Below, in pieces: positions 45,310-57,544 of a stretch of 64,000 bases of DNA. The DNA is from Pseudophaeomoniella oleicola (taxonomy: Eukaryota > Ascomycota > Eurotiomycetes > Phaeomoniellales > Phaeomoniellaceae): the NCBI GenBank assembly GCA_003868215.1, contig QWDQ01000054.1, forward strand, positions 62,001-126,000, read 5' to 3'. A model generated the notes under the pieces. That model was not told where the DNA came from, ran no database searches, and was given only the letters and a program-made list of their open reading frames with translations. Both the position numbers and the translations under genes were made by a program. How positions within the stretch are numbered: position 1 is the stretch's first letter; each line of letters begins with the position of its first letter.

Positions 45310-45901
45310 ATGGCAGCCAACAAAGTCGACCCATCTCGTACCGCCCTGTTGCTCCTCGACCTGCAAGTCATGTACGCAAAAATGGACCCAAGCTTCGATG
45401 CACTCATGATCCACACGGCTTCTGTGGTAAAAGCGGCCAGAAGTAAGGGCATCACCATCGCTCACTGCCGTGTTGCCTTTACCGAGTCCGAGATTGCGAG
45501 TGTTCCAGACACCAACCCGACTTTCTCCAAACTAAAGCACGATGCATCCCGTGCAGCCATGTTCAGCATCAAATCATCCGAAGCCGCATTCCACCCTGCC
45601 GTGACACCCGAGGATGGCGACATCGTGATCAGGAAAAACAGAGTGGGCCCGTTCTCTAACGCACCGCAGGATGTCCATCTTCACGGGGCGCGGCATTGAT
45701 ACCTTGCTCCTGGGAGGTGTCTCTACGGGGGGTGCTGTCGCCGCGACGGTCGTGCAGGCCTCGGATCTGGATTATCGGCTTTTCGTGATCGAGGATTCCT
45801 GTATGGATACGAACAAGGAGACGCATCAATTTTTCCTCAAATTCTTTGCGAAAAGAGCTACCGTGATCAAGAGTGAGGACCTGGGGACATTAATCGACTA
45901 G
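45310..45901 (+). pseudogene. Isochorismatase-like hydrolase, frameshifted
   Basis: The first frame (ATG at 45310) gives the start of an isochorismatase-like cysteine hydrolase: TALLLLDLQVMY with the family aspartate, ITIAHCRVAF, then DIVIRKNRVGPFSNAPQ with the conserved lysine. At about 45,670 homology passes to the next frame (GRGIDTLLLGGVSTGG, ASDLDYRLFVIED) and ends at a TAG at 45899-45901. One surplus base accounts for the change, and the combined length, about 196 residues, equals the family norm. No intron of workable size fits. The motif that normally carries the nucleophilic cysteine reads GVSTGGAV, so that cysteine is missing, as in some fungal relatives. Either a recent loss of function or a sequence error; the catalytic role was doubtful anyway. 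Confidence 0.8.
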
Positions 45902-46710
45902 CACCGGTGTCTCCCACGTTGACTCAATAGCCACGGAGGGTTTCATTGATTTCCATCTCATTACACGAACGACGATTTATCACGAGAGTGGCCATAGACT
46001 ATTGTATCGCTACTTATGACACCCTATCTTCGGATCATATCGCGCTGATAAACTACTTGGTATTTCTCTGTCATATTCAATACTGCACTGGCGAAAATAC
46101 TTCTGGCCATATTCTTCTTCGGGATCTTGAAGAGGGGCGAGTCTTTCTCTTGCTCGGCGGCTTTATGTCCACTCATACAAAGCCCCGGCGTAATTCAAAG
46201 AGACCTCCAATACTAGCCGGAAATAATGACTTATAAAGCACCACGACCCACTGCCATGGAGGTTGATTCAACAGCAATATAATCATCCGGAACGATCCAA
46301 CGAAGAAAAGCTTGCATCATCTCACATTGAATCCGAAACCAAAAGGTCACCCCCATGGCGGATTTGGGCGGATTTCCTGAGTTTCGTGGATCCTGCGGAT
46401 TTAGTAAGCAAACTCTTGTTCTCTGGACATTTCATAATAAGATCGAGGAAGTACGGATTTCGGAAGCACATTCCAGCCCACACTTCACTCCGGACGGACA
46501 CAGATATCACAGAAATATATACTTCTACAATAGGCATGTTAACTATCATCCAAGGGAATTGGCCCTTGACCTTCATACCTGTGGCATCAATCGGGAAATA
46601 TCCACGGTCGCTCTTATATATCCATCCGATCCGGTAGTCATCACAGTACTATACCAGCAGCATCCTACGTCCTTTAGCCGCAGAACCAGACCGAAATTTA
46701 GACTTTGAAA
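45902..46710. other. 0.8 kb intergenic, nothing recognised
   Basis: Promoter side of the DHA2 transporter. The open frames at 46263-46637 and 46355-46708 overlap each other and have no family features. Confidence 0.5.
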
Positions 46711-48668
46711 ATGTCAGAGACAATATCCCCTCACGCCATCAATGACGAAGAGTCCAAGAAGGAGTATCCTTCGGGCCTGAAACTTACTCTCATCCTCGCA
46801 TCAGTTACTCTGGCCTACTTCCTATTCTTCCTTGACCTTGCCGTCATTTCCACCGCCACTCCATCCATTACCTCCCAATTCAATTCGTTGGTGGACGTCG
46901 GCTGGTATGTACACGTTGACTCTGACTCGTCTTGAGCATTGCTGTTATATTTTGTTGCAAGATGCTGATCGACTCTGCCCAGGTATGGTGGCGCCTACCA
47001 ATTGGGAAGTGCGGCGTTCCAGCCTTTGAGCGGCAAGATTTACAGCCAGTTTCCCATAAAGGTATGCCCCGGTCCACGGCTCACTACAATAATTTCTGAC
47101 GAGATCATCATGCAGTCAACCTTCCTTGTCTTCTTCTTCATCTTCGAGGTTGGATCTGCCGTATGCGGAGCGGCTCAGTCGTCAGCCATGTTCATCATTG
47201 GCCGTGCCATCGCGGGCGTAGGATCGGCAGGATTGGCCAACGGCGCTGTGACAACCATTACCTCTGTCCTTCCAACGAGGAAGCAGGCGCTTTGCATGGG
47301 GCTCAACGTGGGCATAGGCCAGCTGGGCCTTGCGACGGGTCCCATCATCGGAGGAGCTTTTACCACAGACGTATCCTGGCGGTGGTGTGCGTTCAACCTC
47401 GTGCTTTAGGTGTTTTGAAAGACTGAGTATCCCGTAATAGGTTTCTACATCAACCTCCCTTTGGGCGCAATTGTCGGCGGGTTCCTTCTCTTTGTCAATA
47501 TCCCGGAACAGAAACCCAAAAAGCCGCCCTTAGAAATTCTCGGCACCGCCATCACGTCTCTAGACCTGCCAGGATTCATGCTCATTTGCCCCGCAGCCAT
47601 CATGTTCCTCCTAGGACTCCAGTTCGGGGGAAATCAGCACCCCTGGAACAGTTCTGTTGTGATTGGCTTACTGGTCGGCGCTGTTGTCACATTTGCCGTC
47701 TTTCTGGTCTGGGAGTATCACAAGGGAGACGAGGCCATGGTGCCGATTTCCATGGTCAAACACCGAATTATCTGGTCGGCCGCAATGACAATGTTCTTCA
47801 GCCTGTCCAGTATCCTTGTTGCGGACTACTACATTGCGATTTACTTCCAGGCGATTCGGGACGACTCACCCTTGATAAGCGGCGTGCACATGCTCCCGAT
47901 CACGCTCGGACTCGTCCTGTTTACTATGGTCTCAGGCACCCTGAGTAAGTTTCTCCAGTCCTCGTTCTACAGCCTCCTCTGGATTTCTCAACCAACTAAC
48001 GATCACGCGATACTCTACAGTCTCAGTTTTAGGCTACTATCTTCCATTCCTTCTTGCTGGTGGTGCGATATCAGCTGTTTGCTACGGCCTCTTATCGACC
48101 CTCAGCACCACAACCCCAGTTCGAAAATGGATCGGGTACCAGGTTCTCTACGGCATTGCAGCCGGTTGCATGACAGCAGCAGTAAGTTCGACCCTTCCCA
48201 AAATTTGATGCCATCTGCTGATCAATATCGTCATTCTAGCCCCTCATCGCCATCGAAAACCTCGTCTCCCCCCAACAAATCTCCCTCGCCATGTCCATTG
48301 TAATCTTCTGGCAAAACATCGGCGCTTCCATCTCTCTAATCGCCGTGAATGCCATTTTCAGCAACAGCCTCCGTCACCATCTCGAGCAACGCGCTTCACA
48401 ACTCCCCCGCAACATCACGCCCGACGCTATCATCGATGCGGGAGTCCGTTCTATCCGCACGCTCGTGTCTGGCTCCGCGCTGACTGCGGTGCTCAAGGCC
48501 TATGCTGAAAGCGTTGACCGCGTCATGTATCTTGGGGTTGCTTGTAGTATATGTGTCATCGTCTTTTCGCCGGGACTGGGGTGGAAGGATATACGCAAGA
48601 CGAAGGATCTGCAAGTGTTTGGCAATGAGGCGAGAGATGAATTGGCGGTGGGTGAGGGAGAGAAGTAG
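46711..48668 (+). CDS. DHA2-family MFS exporter (545 aa)
   Basis: Six exons: 46711-46904, 46983-47061, 47116-47386, 47441-47944, 48021-48181 and 48240-48668, with introns of 54-78 nt. The ATG has an AAAATG context. The spliced 545-residue protein matches the 14-segment DHA2 drug exporter layout: [15 protein letters not shown] in segment 1, [19 protein letters not shown] formed across the first intron, [12 protein letters not shown], then [12 protein letters not shown] (motif C), followed by FYINLPLGA and a second half with [10 protein letters not shown]. Fungal members export toxins, drugs or secondary metabolites across the plasma membrane and are often found in metabolite clusters. The neighbouring MDR reductase and Zn2Cys6 factor make a link to a small-molecule pathway plausible, not shown. 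Confidence 0.93.
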
Positions 48669-49179
48669 GGTAATCGCCAGCCCAAGGGAGTAGACAGGAC
48701 TGAATATAATCACCATCCCCTTCTTCATATGCTCTCTAGCTGCTACCGTTGCGGTATCCTCCAGGAACTATTTCTTTCTCTCTTATTCTAGTTCTAGGCC
48801 TTTGCTTTTTTTGTCCAGGAATATATATATTTCGGGATGGGTGTACAACTCATATTACCTATTTCAACATATACTCTATATCATAACTTGACACAATTCT
48901 CGCCACTACGCCCCGCTCGAACGTTGCTACCTAGTTACGAGAATATATATAAACCCCGGCTTCATCGTATGGCCTTGTGTTGTGCATGAGCATTGCGAAA
49001 TAATATATACCAAATAAAAGAAGAAGTTTAGTGTTATGGCAAGGATGAAGGGACTGCTGTATTGGGCGTAGGGACAGACAAGTTCAGTACAAGTAATAGG
49101 GTATGTGTTAGTAATAACTATCTAGTACCTATCAAATCGATTATCCTGTCCAACGCTGATTCAACGTTCCTTTATCTGC
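48669..49179. other. Convergent 3' spacer
   Basis: Between the stops of the DHA2 gene (+) and the MDR gene (-). It contains AT-rich, polyadenylation-like sequence and no gene. Confidence 0.55.
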
Positions 49180-50325
49180 TCACAACGTCACAACAAGTTT
49201 CCTCCTCGACACCCCCTTCCTCTGCAAATCCAGCGCCTCCTGAATCCTATTCAACCCCCTCCCCACAACCTGCGGTGGCGGCGCCGGCACAAATTGTCCC
49301 CGTTCAAGCGCCCGCGGCAAAAATTCCGTGTAGATACGAGCCACGACGCTCTCGGGGTCGATGAGGCCGTCGACGAGGATGAATTTGGCTTCTATCCCGG
49401 TCCGGATGCGCGTGATGGATGATTTGAGCATATTGCCGATCATGCCGAGGAAAAAAGTGGCTTTGCCGAAGAAGGAGGTGAGCTTTTCGGCGGGGATTGT
49501 TGCGCCGGCGACGGCGATGAATTTTCGGGTGAGGTTGGGATCGTGCTGTTTCATGACGGCGGTGCATGTGTCGACGGAGCCGTTGCCGATGGTGTAGGCG
49601 CCGACTAGCTCGTGGTCCTTGAGAGCGGAGAGGAGGTCCTCGACTAAGGTTTTGTTATTGTAGTCGAAGACGTGAGTTGCACCGAGACCCTTGACGTAGT
49701 CGAAGTTCTTGGGAGACGACGTAGACAGGACTTGGTAGCCTGCGGACACGGCGAGCTGCACTGCGTTGCTTCCAACACTCGACGCTCCGCCGGTGATAAT
49801 GACGATGCGCGGCTTGCCCGACTTACCCACGACGTCGATGGGTGCTGGGATCTTCGGCAGGTCGAGACCTAGATACCCCGGGTGGAAAAGACCGAACGCC
49901 GCAGTCCCGAGACCCAGTCCCAAGACACTGGCCTGTTCGTCTGTGATGCGGGAGGGAATCGGTGTCAGCAAATGCTGTCTTATCACGGTGTAAAGCTGGA
50001 AAGCTCCCTCGGTTGGGCTGTTGACCTCCTTGGCAATGGCCGCAGCACTTCCGGCGACTCGATCACCGACGCGGAAACGTTCCACATCGGGACCAACCTC
50101 AACCACTTGGCCAGCAATATCGACGCCGAAGATGAAAGGGTACGTGATATAGCCTGCAAGCACCGGACCGATGTACTGCAACACCCAGTCGAAAGGGTTA
50201 ATGGCCACGGCGGTGTTCTTGACCACGACCTGACTGGACCCGGGTGGTGTGTAGGGCGCATCGTCAACCTTGAACGGCCGCACTTTGCTGGCGGGGATCC
50301 AGGCCGCCAGGTTCTTTGGGGTCAT
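49180..50325 (-). CDS. Zinc-less MDR oxidoreductase / enoyl reductase-like (381 aa)
   Basis: Single exon, ATG at 50325. The medium-chain dehydrogenase/reductase fold is clear: a GroES-like N-terminal part (VVVKNTAVAINPFDW at 34-48, FIFGVDIAGQVVEVG at 65-79, FRVGDRVAG) and a Rossmann part with VIITGGASSVGSNAVQLA near 175-191. The cysteines and histidine that bind catalytic zinc in alcohol dehydrogenases are absent, so it belongs with the quinone- or enoyl-reductase branch (ToxD-like trans-acting enoyl reductases of fungal clusters are close in style). It likely uses NADPH. No signal peptide is visible; cytosolic. It lies 3'-to-3' with the DHA2 exporter and is divergent from the second Zn2Cys6 factor. 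The substrate is unknown. Confidence 0.9.
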   Translation of the reverse strand: MTPKNLAAWIPASKVRPFKVDDAPYTPPGSSQVVVKNTAVAINPFDWVLQYIGPVLAGYITYPFIFGVDIAGQVVEVGPDVERFRVGDRVAGSAAAIAKEVNSPTEGAFQLYTVIRQHLLTPIPSRITDEQASVLGLGLGTAAFGLFHPGYLGLDLPKIPAPIDVVGKSGKPRIVIITGGASSVGSNAVQLAVSAGYQVLSTSSPKNFDYVKGLGATHVFDYNNKTLVEDLLSALKDHELVGAYTIGNGSVDTCTAVMKQHDPNLTRKFIAVAGATIPAEKLTSFFGKATFFLGMIGNMLKSSITRIRTGIEAKFILVDGLIDPESVVARIYTEFLPRALERGQFVPAPPPQVVGRGLNRIQEALDLQRKGVSRRKLVVTL

Positions 50326-51289
50326 CACTTCGAAGGAATGAGGGAGGGAGCTACCTTAATAAGATGGGGCTAATGATATGTGCTCACACACGGTGTTCAA
50401 AAATGGGTGTAGATAAGATCCCAAGCGAAGAAATCGTCGTGAAAGCGCTGCAAACTTGATTAGAGGCGGGATTATATGTATGACCATGATAGGAATTCAA
50501 ACCTCCAAAGACCTCGAGCTTCACTGATGCTGCATCCTTCGACATGAGGGATGGACTTGTTATTCTTGAGGGTGTAAGACGAACGGCTCGAAATCCGGCT
50601 GAGGGATTGCACTATCTCAGCTCCACGGGAAATAGTCCTGAGATGATTGTGATCCTCACGGTCCAATTCCGTGTATGGAGAATGCTGCTGTAATAAACAA
50701 TATTCTTCGAGGCCATAAGGTAGACTCCCTCCTATAGAGATCACCTATACTTTAACAGAGTACAAGCGTTCTGTCCACATCATAAACCGCCGACGATACT
50801 TTGCGTTGGTCATCCGAGGCAATTACACGCCTCCCAGCATGTCTCCTGTCGGTCATGTGAGCTTTGCTCTTCGAATGGGCCTCTGAAATCTAGACCAGGA
50901 CAAGTGTGACGTGAACAATGGTGAAACTTCGGGAGAAGTAAAGATCTTCGCCATTGCCACATCCAAGTCTACTATGGCTGTAAGCAGTGACCAGGATCAT
51001 CCTGTTGATGAATCCTTCAGTAAGATGAATAACACAGTGATGATACAGAGACAGTGATTGATGGAGATGATTTGTGAACGGACTTCGGGGTCCCAAATCC
51101 GTCGGCATGACACGGGAATGATTCCGGTCGGAATTCAACTCCGTTCGACAAGCACCAGACAAGTATTCCTGAAGCATGACTACAGCTACATGTCATCAAC
51201 TGAGGTATCACTAAAGCCGGTCCAGTCCTAGATGTCATCAACTGGAGTATCCTGACCTTCTGGCATAGCTATCTCCACTGGTCAATATT
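50326..51289. other. 0.96 kb divergent promoter region
   Basis: Between the MDR gene (minus) and Zn2Cys6 factor B (plus). No gene or repeat was recognised; short open frames on the minus strand lack support. Confidence 0.5.
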
Positions 51290-53377
51290 ATGCCGAGATC
51301 GAAAGCGGGTTTCGGTCAGTCCAGCACCTATGGCCAAGCTTGCACGCAATGCTACAAAGCAAAGTGCCGGTGTGTGCGTACTCAGGAGGGTGATGATTGT
51401 GAGAGGTGCACTAGTGATACCCATCAATACATGAGATCCAGCTAATTATCTCTCAGATGTCTTCGTCTCAAGAGAAGGTGTGAGCCATCCGAGTCGATTC
51501 GCAGGCACAATGTCGAGGCAGCTGAAGAGTCCGATACGCGGATCGCTCACCTGGAGGACAAAATGGAGAGCATATTGACGGCGGTGCAATCTATCATTGG
51601 TTCCACGGGGGCTTCTGGGTCCTCGGTCAACATCCTTCAACCCCTTCAACCTATCAACCCAAGCAGCATCTCATCATCCACGTCTTATTCAAATGGTACT
51701 CTATTAACACCCACGAGCACTAATCTGAGCTTCAATGAAAGGCCAGTTCCTACATTATCGCCGAATCCAAACCCGTATGAAGCAGACGAACAGCTCGATT
51801 TCTTCCGTTCCCGATTGCTACCTTCCTTTCCTTTCATCGACCTCGGCCCATACATAACAAGCTGGTATTTGCGCCAGAACAGGCCTTTTCTGTTGCAAGC
51901 CATCCACACCGTCACCACATTCTCGACACGAGAAAGACTAATTCAAGTTGAGGAGCTGAAACATCTTCTGTTCACGTCTGCTTTGCTTAAGGTCGAGTCA
52001 AATATCGACCTGCTGCTTGGACTATTGACGTATCTAGCATGGAGCACCGATGCTTTCCTAGGCAGAGCAGACCTCATCTCTCGCCTCATGATGCTCGCCA
52101 TTTCACTAGTATATGATCTGCGGTTGTTCAGACCATCCTCACCAGACGTGCAGATCATGATGGCTATTACCGGGTCTGACGAAAGCGTACCGAGTGCCAA
52201 CGATGAAACTCCCTACGGCTTATTGGAAAGGCAGAGGGCACTACTGGCATGTTTCATCTTGAGCTCTAAGTGCGTATGCTCTTCCTGGTTCTATGTCAAT
52301 CTTTCACTTTTATACTCGTTCTTATTGTCAGATCATGCTAAAGTATATCTATAGTATTTCTTCACACCTTGGGCGCCAAGACCCTATACGATGGACGCCC
52401 CAGATGGAAGAGGCACTTCGAGTCATCACAAGAACAGAGGCATGTCCTGCAGACGCCTTATTCGTCTCTCAAGTACGCTTGCAGCTTTTGAAGCAGAGAG
52501 CGGATGGTATCCGACATCAGGACGAGATAAATTGCGCTCGCTCAGGAGCAGCTCCTGCGGTGGCCTCAGCTCCTGGCATATTGTATCTCAAGTCTTTACG
52601 GAGGCAGCTGCGTGAGCAGAAAGCTTCATTTCCCCAGGATCTTCAGCAAAGAGGTAAGTGGTCCCTGTGTGGAATGTCGTCGCAGATTAACACGACTGCG
52701 GGTGGATGATTGCTGATGCCTTAACCTGGGACGAGCATGCAGACATCCTCAATACACATGCGCATTACGTCGAGTTATACATCAATCAACTAGCTTATAC
52801 CATCAGTCAAGACCCGCTTCCTCTAAATATCTCTGGACGAAAGGGTGACGATGGGGTGTTACTCGGATTTGAGCGCCTTGAACGTTTGTGGCAGTCTGTT
52901 GAAAACATCAAGTCATGGTTGGACAACTTCTACCAAATCCCCTGCTCGAATCTCATCGGCCAACCCTTTCACTTTTGGTCCCAGATGATCCTCAGCATTA
53001 CACTGTTGAAATATCTCTCCACACTCAGAGATCCAGATTGGGACTGCCAAATGGTGCGGAACACGGTCAACCTGATCTCAACAATGGACCGTCTGCTTCA
53101 GAAGCTCGATCTGAGCAGCAAGGAACCCGAACTACTTCAATGTGACGACCATTTGCTCAAGTATTTATCCAAGCTGTTCAGCCAATGTCGGGTGTGGGCT
53201 GAAGCGCGGTGGAACATGGCACCTCCTTCTCAGATAGAAGACCCGTGCCAGAATTCCAATCCGGAGTCTTCTCGCAATCTCCCAGATCTGAATCAGATGG
53301 TCTGGATGCAGTCGATGGATTTAGGGGATGATCAGTGGCTGGAAAATGTACTGGGTATGCCGACGACGACGTATTAG
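51290..53377 (+). CDS. Zn2Cys6 transcription factor B (620 aa)
   Basis: Four exons: 51290-51405, 51457-52269, 52355-52653 and 52743-53377, with introns of 51, 85 and 89 nt. The first intron splits the zinc cluster: ACTQCYKAKCRC, then CERC joined to LRLKRRC, giving C-x2-C-x6-C-x8-C-x2-C-x6-C. A short coiled coil (DTRIAHLEDKMESILTAV) and a serine/threonine-rich linker follow, then a middle region starting QLDFFRSRLLPSFPFID, and an acidic C-terminal tail (MDLGDDQWLENVLG) that could activate transcription. It should be a nuclear DNA-binding regulator, unrelated in detail to factor A. Divergence from the MDR oxidoreductase over a shared promoter makes that gene a natural candidate target. The start ATG at 51290 directly precedes the basic MPRSKAG leader. 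Confidence 0.88.
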
Positions 53378-54003
53378 CTTGTATAGCTTTCTTCGAATTC
53401 TTTGTGCCGTTATGTATGACTATAGTCCCGTCCGCATGGAAAAGGCATTTCTGTAGGCCCAGTATATTTATTCCAGAGCTCAAACAGGCTGCTATAAAAT
53501 ATCTTCCAATTACCTTAACAACTCGAAAAGAATTTCAGAAATATATATTCCATATCCTTTCCATACGAAACCAACCACCCAACTACCTTGAAAACATCAA
53601 TTTACCATACAATTCATGCTTGCCAATATCTCACTGATCGTGTCCGAAAACATCTCTTCGGTGTTGTCGTTGACACACAACGGAAAATCATTTGGCCGAA
53701 TCGGCGCAAAATGGTGATTATATTTTGGTGGAACACGTCTGCTTTCGACATCATCAAGTTGGCATTCTCTGTAACTAATACGTCAATCATCTTGACGAGA
53801 CCATTCAAGATCTACAAAGTCCAGGCTTTCAACAAGGCTGACGGAGTTGATGCCCAATGTGATGGTGGTGGTGGCTTGTGCCCCTCCTGATTGCAGATGC
53901 TGACAGCCTCGACCCCGCCATTTGCATTCAGAGTCCCATATCTTCCTCGGCTGAATCAATATCAGTCTCAATCGATACAAATCAGGCACATCAAAGCAAA
54001 GGC
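53378..54003. other. Spacer between factor B and HET gene 3
   Basis: No gene was recognised. It lacks the palindromic repeat that precedes the other two HET genes. Confidence 0.5.
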
Positions 54004-56068
54004 ATGTCGTCATCTCAATCTACGTCGCTTTCATTGGAGGGCGAGAGACAACAATCGCCGCATCAACCTACCTTGGAACCTATCTGCGATGTGTGTATGA
54101 AAGTTCTGGAGCTTCTCCGACCAAGCATCGGGTCTTCAGGGTACCATGGATTGAATTGGGAGAAGCATCATGTGACTTACGATTCGTTTCGGCACTCGGT
54201 GGACGTTGTGGGGTGCTTTTTGTGTAGGGCCTTGTTCGAGGACAGCGAGGCAGGACAAGGGTCTCCCTGGTCGGAATTAACGGCGGGCACTGAAAATGGA
54301 CATGTGTTCATCAAAGGGGGAGGAAAGGCAGAATTAATTGCATTTCTATCGACTGAGGGTGAAAATCATCAGCAATTCTAAGAACTAATAGAAAGCTAAT
54401 CAAGATGTTGTAGCAATCATTACCTTGGAACCTTTGCCACCCTTGAGTACCAAGACCGGTCATGGATCTTCTTGGACAACGCTTGCGGAATGGTATCATG
54501 ACTGCTGTTCCGCCCATCAAATCTGCAGATCACTGCAAACTGGTTTTTTGCCAGCTCGTCTCATTGAAGTCGGCAGTGACGATCAATCTCTGCGCCTGGT
54601 TCTGAGATCGGAGCTCCCTGACGAGAAGTGCGACCCGTATGCTACATTATCGCATTGTTGGGGTCGTGCCGATTTCATTACGCTTACCAGACAGAATCTT
54701 GAACGCTTTCGAAAGCGACTACCCTTCAACGAGCTTCCGAAGACATTCCGGGAAGCGGTCGAAGTCACCAGAAGGCTCGGTTTACCATATCTATGGATAG
54801 ACTCGCTCTGCATCATTCAGAACGACCCAGAATTGACAGATTGGTTAGAACAAGTAGAGGAAATGCACAACATCTACTCCAATGGTACTCTACATATCGC
54901 TGCTTTGGGTGCTGAAGATAGCCGCGGTGGATTGACCTTTGAAAGGAAACGTTTAGAAAACCCGAGGAAATTCGTACAGATCTTCGGCAAGATATACGAG
55001 TACTGCAACGGACACTGGACGAAGACCATCCGGGCCGGACCTTTAGAGGCGCGTGGCTGGGTCCTGCAAGAGCGTCTATTATCCCCTCGCACGATTTTCT
55101 TTGGTAGGGATGTATTGCTATGGGAATGTTGCGAAATCACAGCAACAGAGATGTTTCCCTCTAGAATGCCGAGTTCTGCTCATTCTATTTCCAACACTCT
55201 CATTGGTAAAGATTTTTGCTGGTCGGAAGGTCACTCTGTATCCGCTGATGAGGCCGTTGACAAATATTGGCCGCGGCTGGTAGAGACATATTCAACTATG
55301 AAACTGACCAGGACGAGCGATAAACTTGTGGCCATCGCAGCAGTTGCAAAAAGAGTCCAGAATCTGCTGAAAAATGCAAAGATGAATGATGCTTATATCG
55401 CGGGCATCTGGGCCGCCAGCATTGTTCTTCAACTGTCTTGGAGATCTGATGATCTCGAAAATGCGAGATGCTCCATCTATCGTGCTCCAACTTTCTCGTG
55501 GGCCTCAGTGGAAGGTGCAGTCTATTTCCAAAATAAGGAAGCTGATGATAAGAGCCTAGCAGAGTTGATAGACGCCAGGTGCGAGCTAGAGAATCCGGGT
55601 GTTCATACGGACCCTGTCAGAGACGCATGGATATCACTCAAGTGTCGCCCTCTTCGTCTAAAGCTGAGCGTGGTTCTCGATGAGGTAGATTGGAGCCTTG
55701 GGATCATAGTCGACAGTGACGGTCTGAGGGTCAAGCAAGAGACATCATTCTCCCAAGTGCATGTTAGGATCGATGACAAGACTCTGAGGCGGCAACTTGC
55801 AGATCGCCGACAGTACAAAAAAAGATATTTCTGCGTCCCACTTTTCCAACAGTTTTTGAATAGAACTTCATCAAGAATACACGGTATCGTCATTCAGCCG
55901 CGCCATGAAAAAGCGAAATGTTTTGAGCGTGTCGCGTACTTTTTCGCCGAGTTGCCGGAGGATGGGGCCGATGAGTTTGAAGTTCGAAATATTCCGACCT
56001 ACATGACTCCGGATATGTACGAACGATACGACGAAGAGACCGGTCTATATGACATACGCCTGGTCTGA
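54004..56068 (+). CDS. HET-domain protein 3 (669 aa)
   Basis: Exons 54004-54358 and 54414-56068, with a 55-nt intron whose donor is GTGAAA and acceptor TTGTAG. The spliced protein is 669 residues. The N-terminal exon has ICDVCMKVL and VVGCFLCRALF, cysteine pairs often seen before HET domains. The HET domain follows: YATLSHCWG near 194-202, LPYLWIDSLCIIQ near 242-254, YSNGTLHIAALGAEDSRGG, and ARGWVLQERLLSPR, which is the usual WxxQE block. The C-terminal part has FSWASVEG. It looks complete. It lies tail-to-tail with the NLR gene, stop codons 1.5 kb apart. HET domains can act as cell-death effectors of fungal NLRs, so a functional pair is possible but unproven. The donor is not the commonest form, but frame and branch-like CTAAT sites support it. 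Confidence 0.9.
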
Positions 56069-57544
56069 CAGAGCCCACAGCATTAGACTCAAATTGTTTT
56101 GGAGGTGTACCGTGGAGCCTTGTCACCACACTCCAAGGACGAGGAGTTTAACCACATGATGAGTATATAGAAAGAGACCTGCTTCTCCCTGATCGCCATT
56201 CATTGCCTCTCGGGCACATTGACGAATACGATATGAGAGACACCCTCCCTGATGATGATCTCTAGTATCTTGGCATGCTGCGTCCTTGAAAGGAATTTGA
56301 AAGCAGGAGTTCAGAGTGCCGAAGATATCCATTTCCGGCATTCCTGATGCAATTGAACCGAATGCTGCATCTTCAATCTGCTTCCTCATTTTCCAGTTCA
56401 AAACATGTCAAGCACCTACCACGATATGCTACTGTATGCCTCTCCACAGTTTACTTTACAATTTCTCGTATAGCGCGGAACATCTCACTCACTACAAACG
56501 ACCAGAGACTATGGAGAACAGCTGGGGTAGGCCAATATTCCCTGAGAACACGTTTCCACATCTCGGGATTATCAGGAACATTCAATGGGCTGAAAATGGG
56601 CGTTGACCAACGCCGGGAAACTTATGCAACTTTTCTATTTCCCGTCTCCTTATCAAACATATTCGTCCGTTATCCCAATGATCATATATTCCAATATCTA
56701 TCCCACTTACTAATTTTCAATTCCTCATTATCAAACATATACTCCCCAGTTTAAACATCCAATCCTCCCTCCCTCTTCCAACGCCCAGGAACCTACTTGA
56801 ATAATAAACATCCTTTGAACAAGACACTCCTGTACGTTCTGGTGTTTATTTGAGACAGGTGGTAGAGCTCGATCTGGAACAGGGCCGGAAAGGGGGTTGG
56901 TTATAGGGGAGGTAGGTAAATTCAACGGAAGGATCGAAAGTGGGAACGAGGAAAGATTTATGAATTTTGTTATAAAAATGTGTCAGGGTGATATATTCCA
57001 TATAACTCTTTCTATCTTCTCTCCCTCCGTTTCCGCCAGATTTTAACAGATTAAATGTAGGTAGGTATCGTATCGGTAAGGGATTATAGGATATAGATGA
57101 CGTAAAGAGGTGAGTGACAAGGATGATAAGGGGAAATCTAATTATGGGTTGACAATAAATTTATTTTTGCTATTGGGTTTGCTTGATTTTTTGGGGGGGT
57201 TGGATACTGTGAATTTGGTGAGGGTTTTTGGAGGAATGTATTAAGGATAGGAAAGGGCGGGGTAGGCCGTATCCATGATAGCACGATATTATGGTGGAAA
57301 CTGTGGTAGGGATAAGGGATGGGCGATGGATATATATTTTGTTTTTTTTAATTTTCTGTGAATAAAGTGGTTCTGAGGTTCATGTATATATATATTCTTC
57401 GCTATGTGGGTATATTATATATTCGTAGTCAAACGTGAAAGAACCATCGCCGAAGATCTTTTACCGAAAGAAATGAGAAAGAAGGGGGAGGAAGCTGTTA
57501 TATCCTCGACGTGAAGGCTGAAATACGTATAGCATACTATCAGC
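56069..57544. other. 1.5 kb convergent spacer, AT-rich to the right
   Basis: Between the stops of the HET gene 3 and the NLR gene. Short frames only. Sequence from about 56.9 to 57.5 kb is AT-rich with G-runs and TATATATAT tracts. No hidden gene was recognised. Confidence 0.5.

Noticed and set aside
36786-53377. Calling a complete secondary-metabolite cluster
   Set aside because: No PKS, NRPS, terpene synthase, prenyltransferase or P450 is visible; only accessory-type genes are present.
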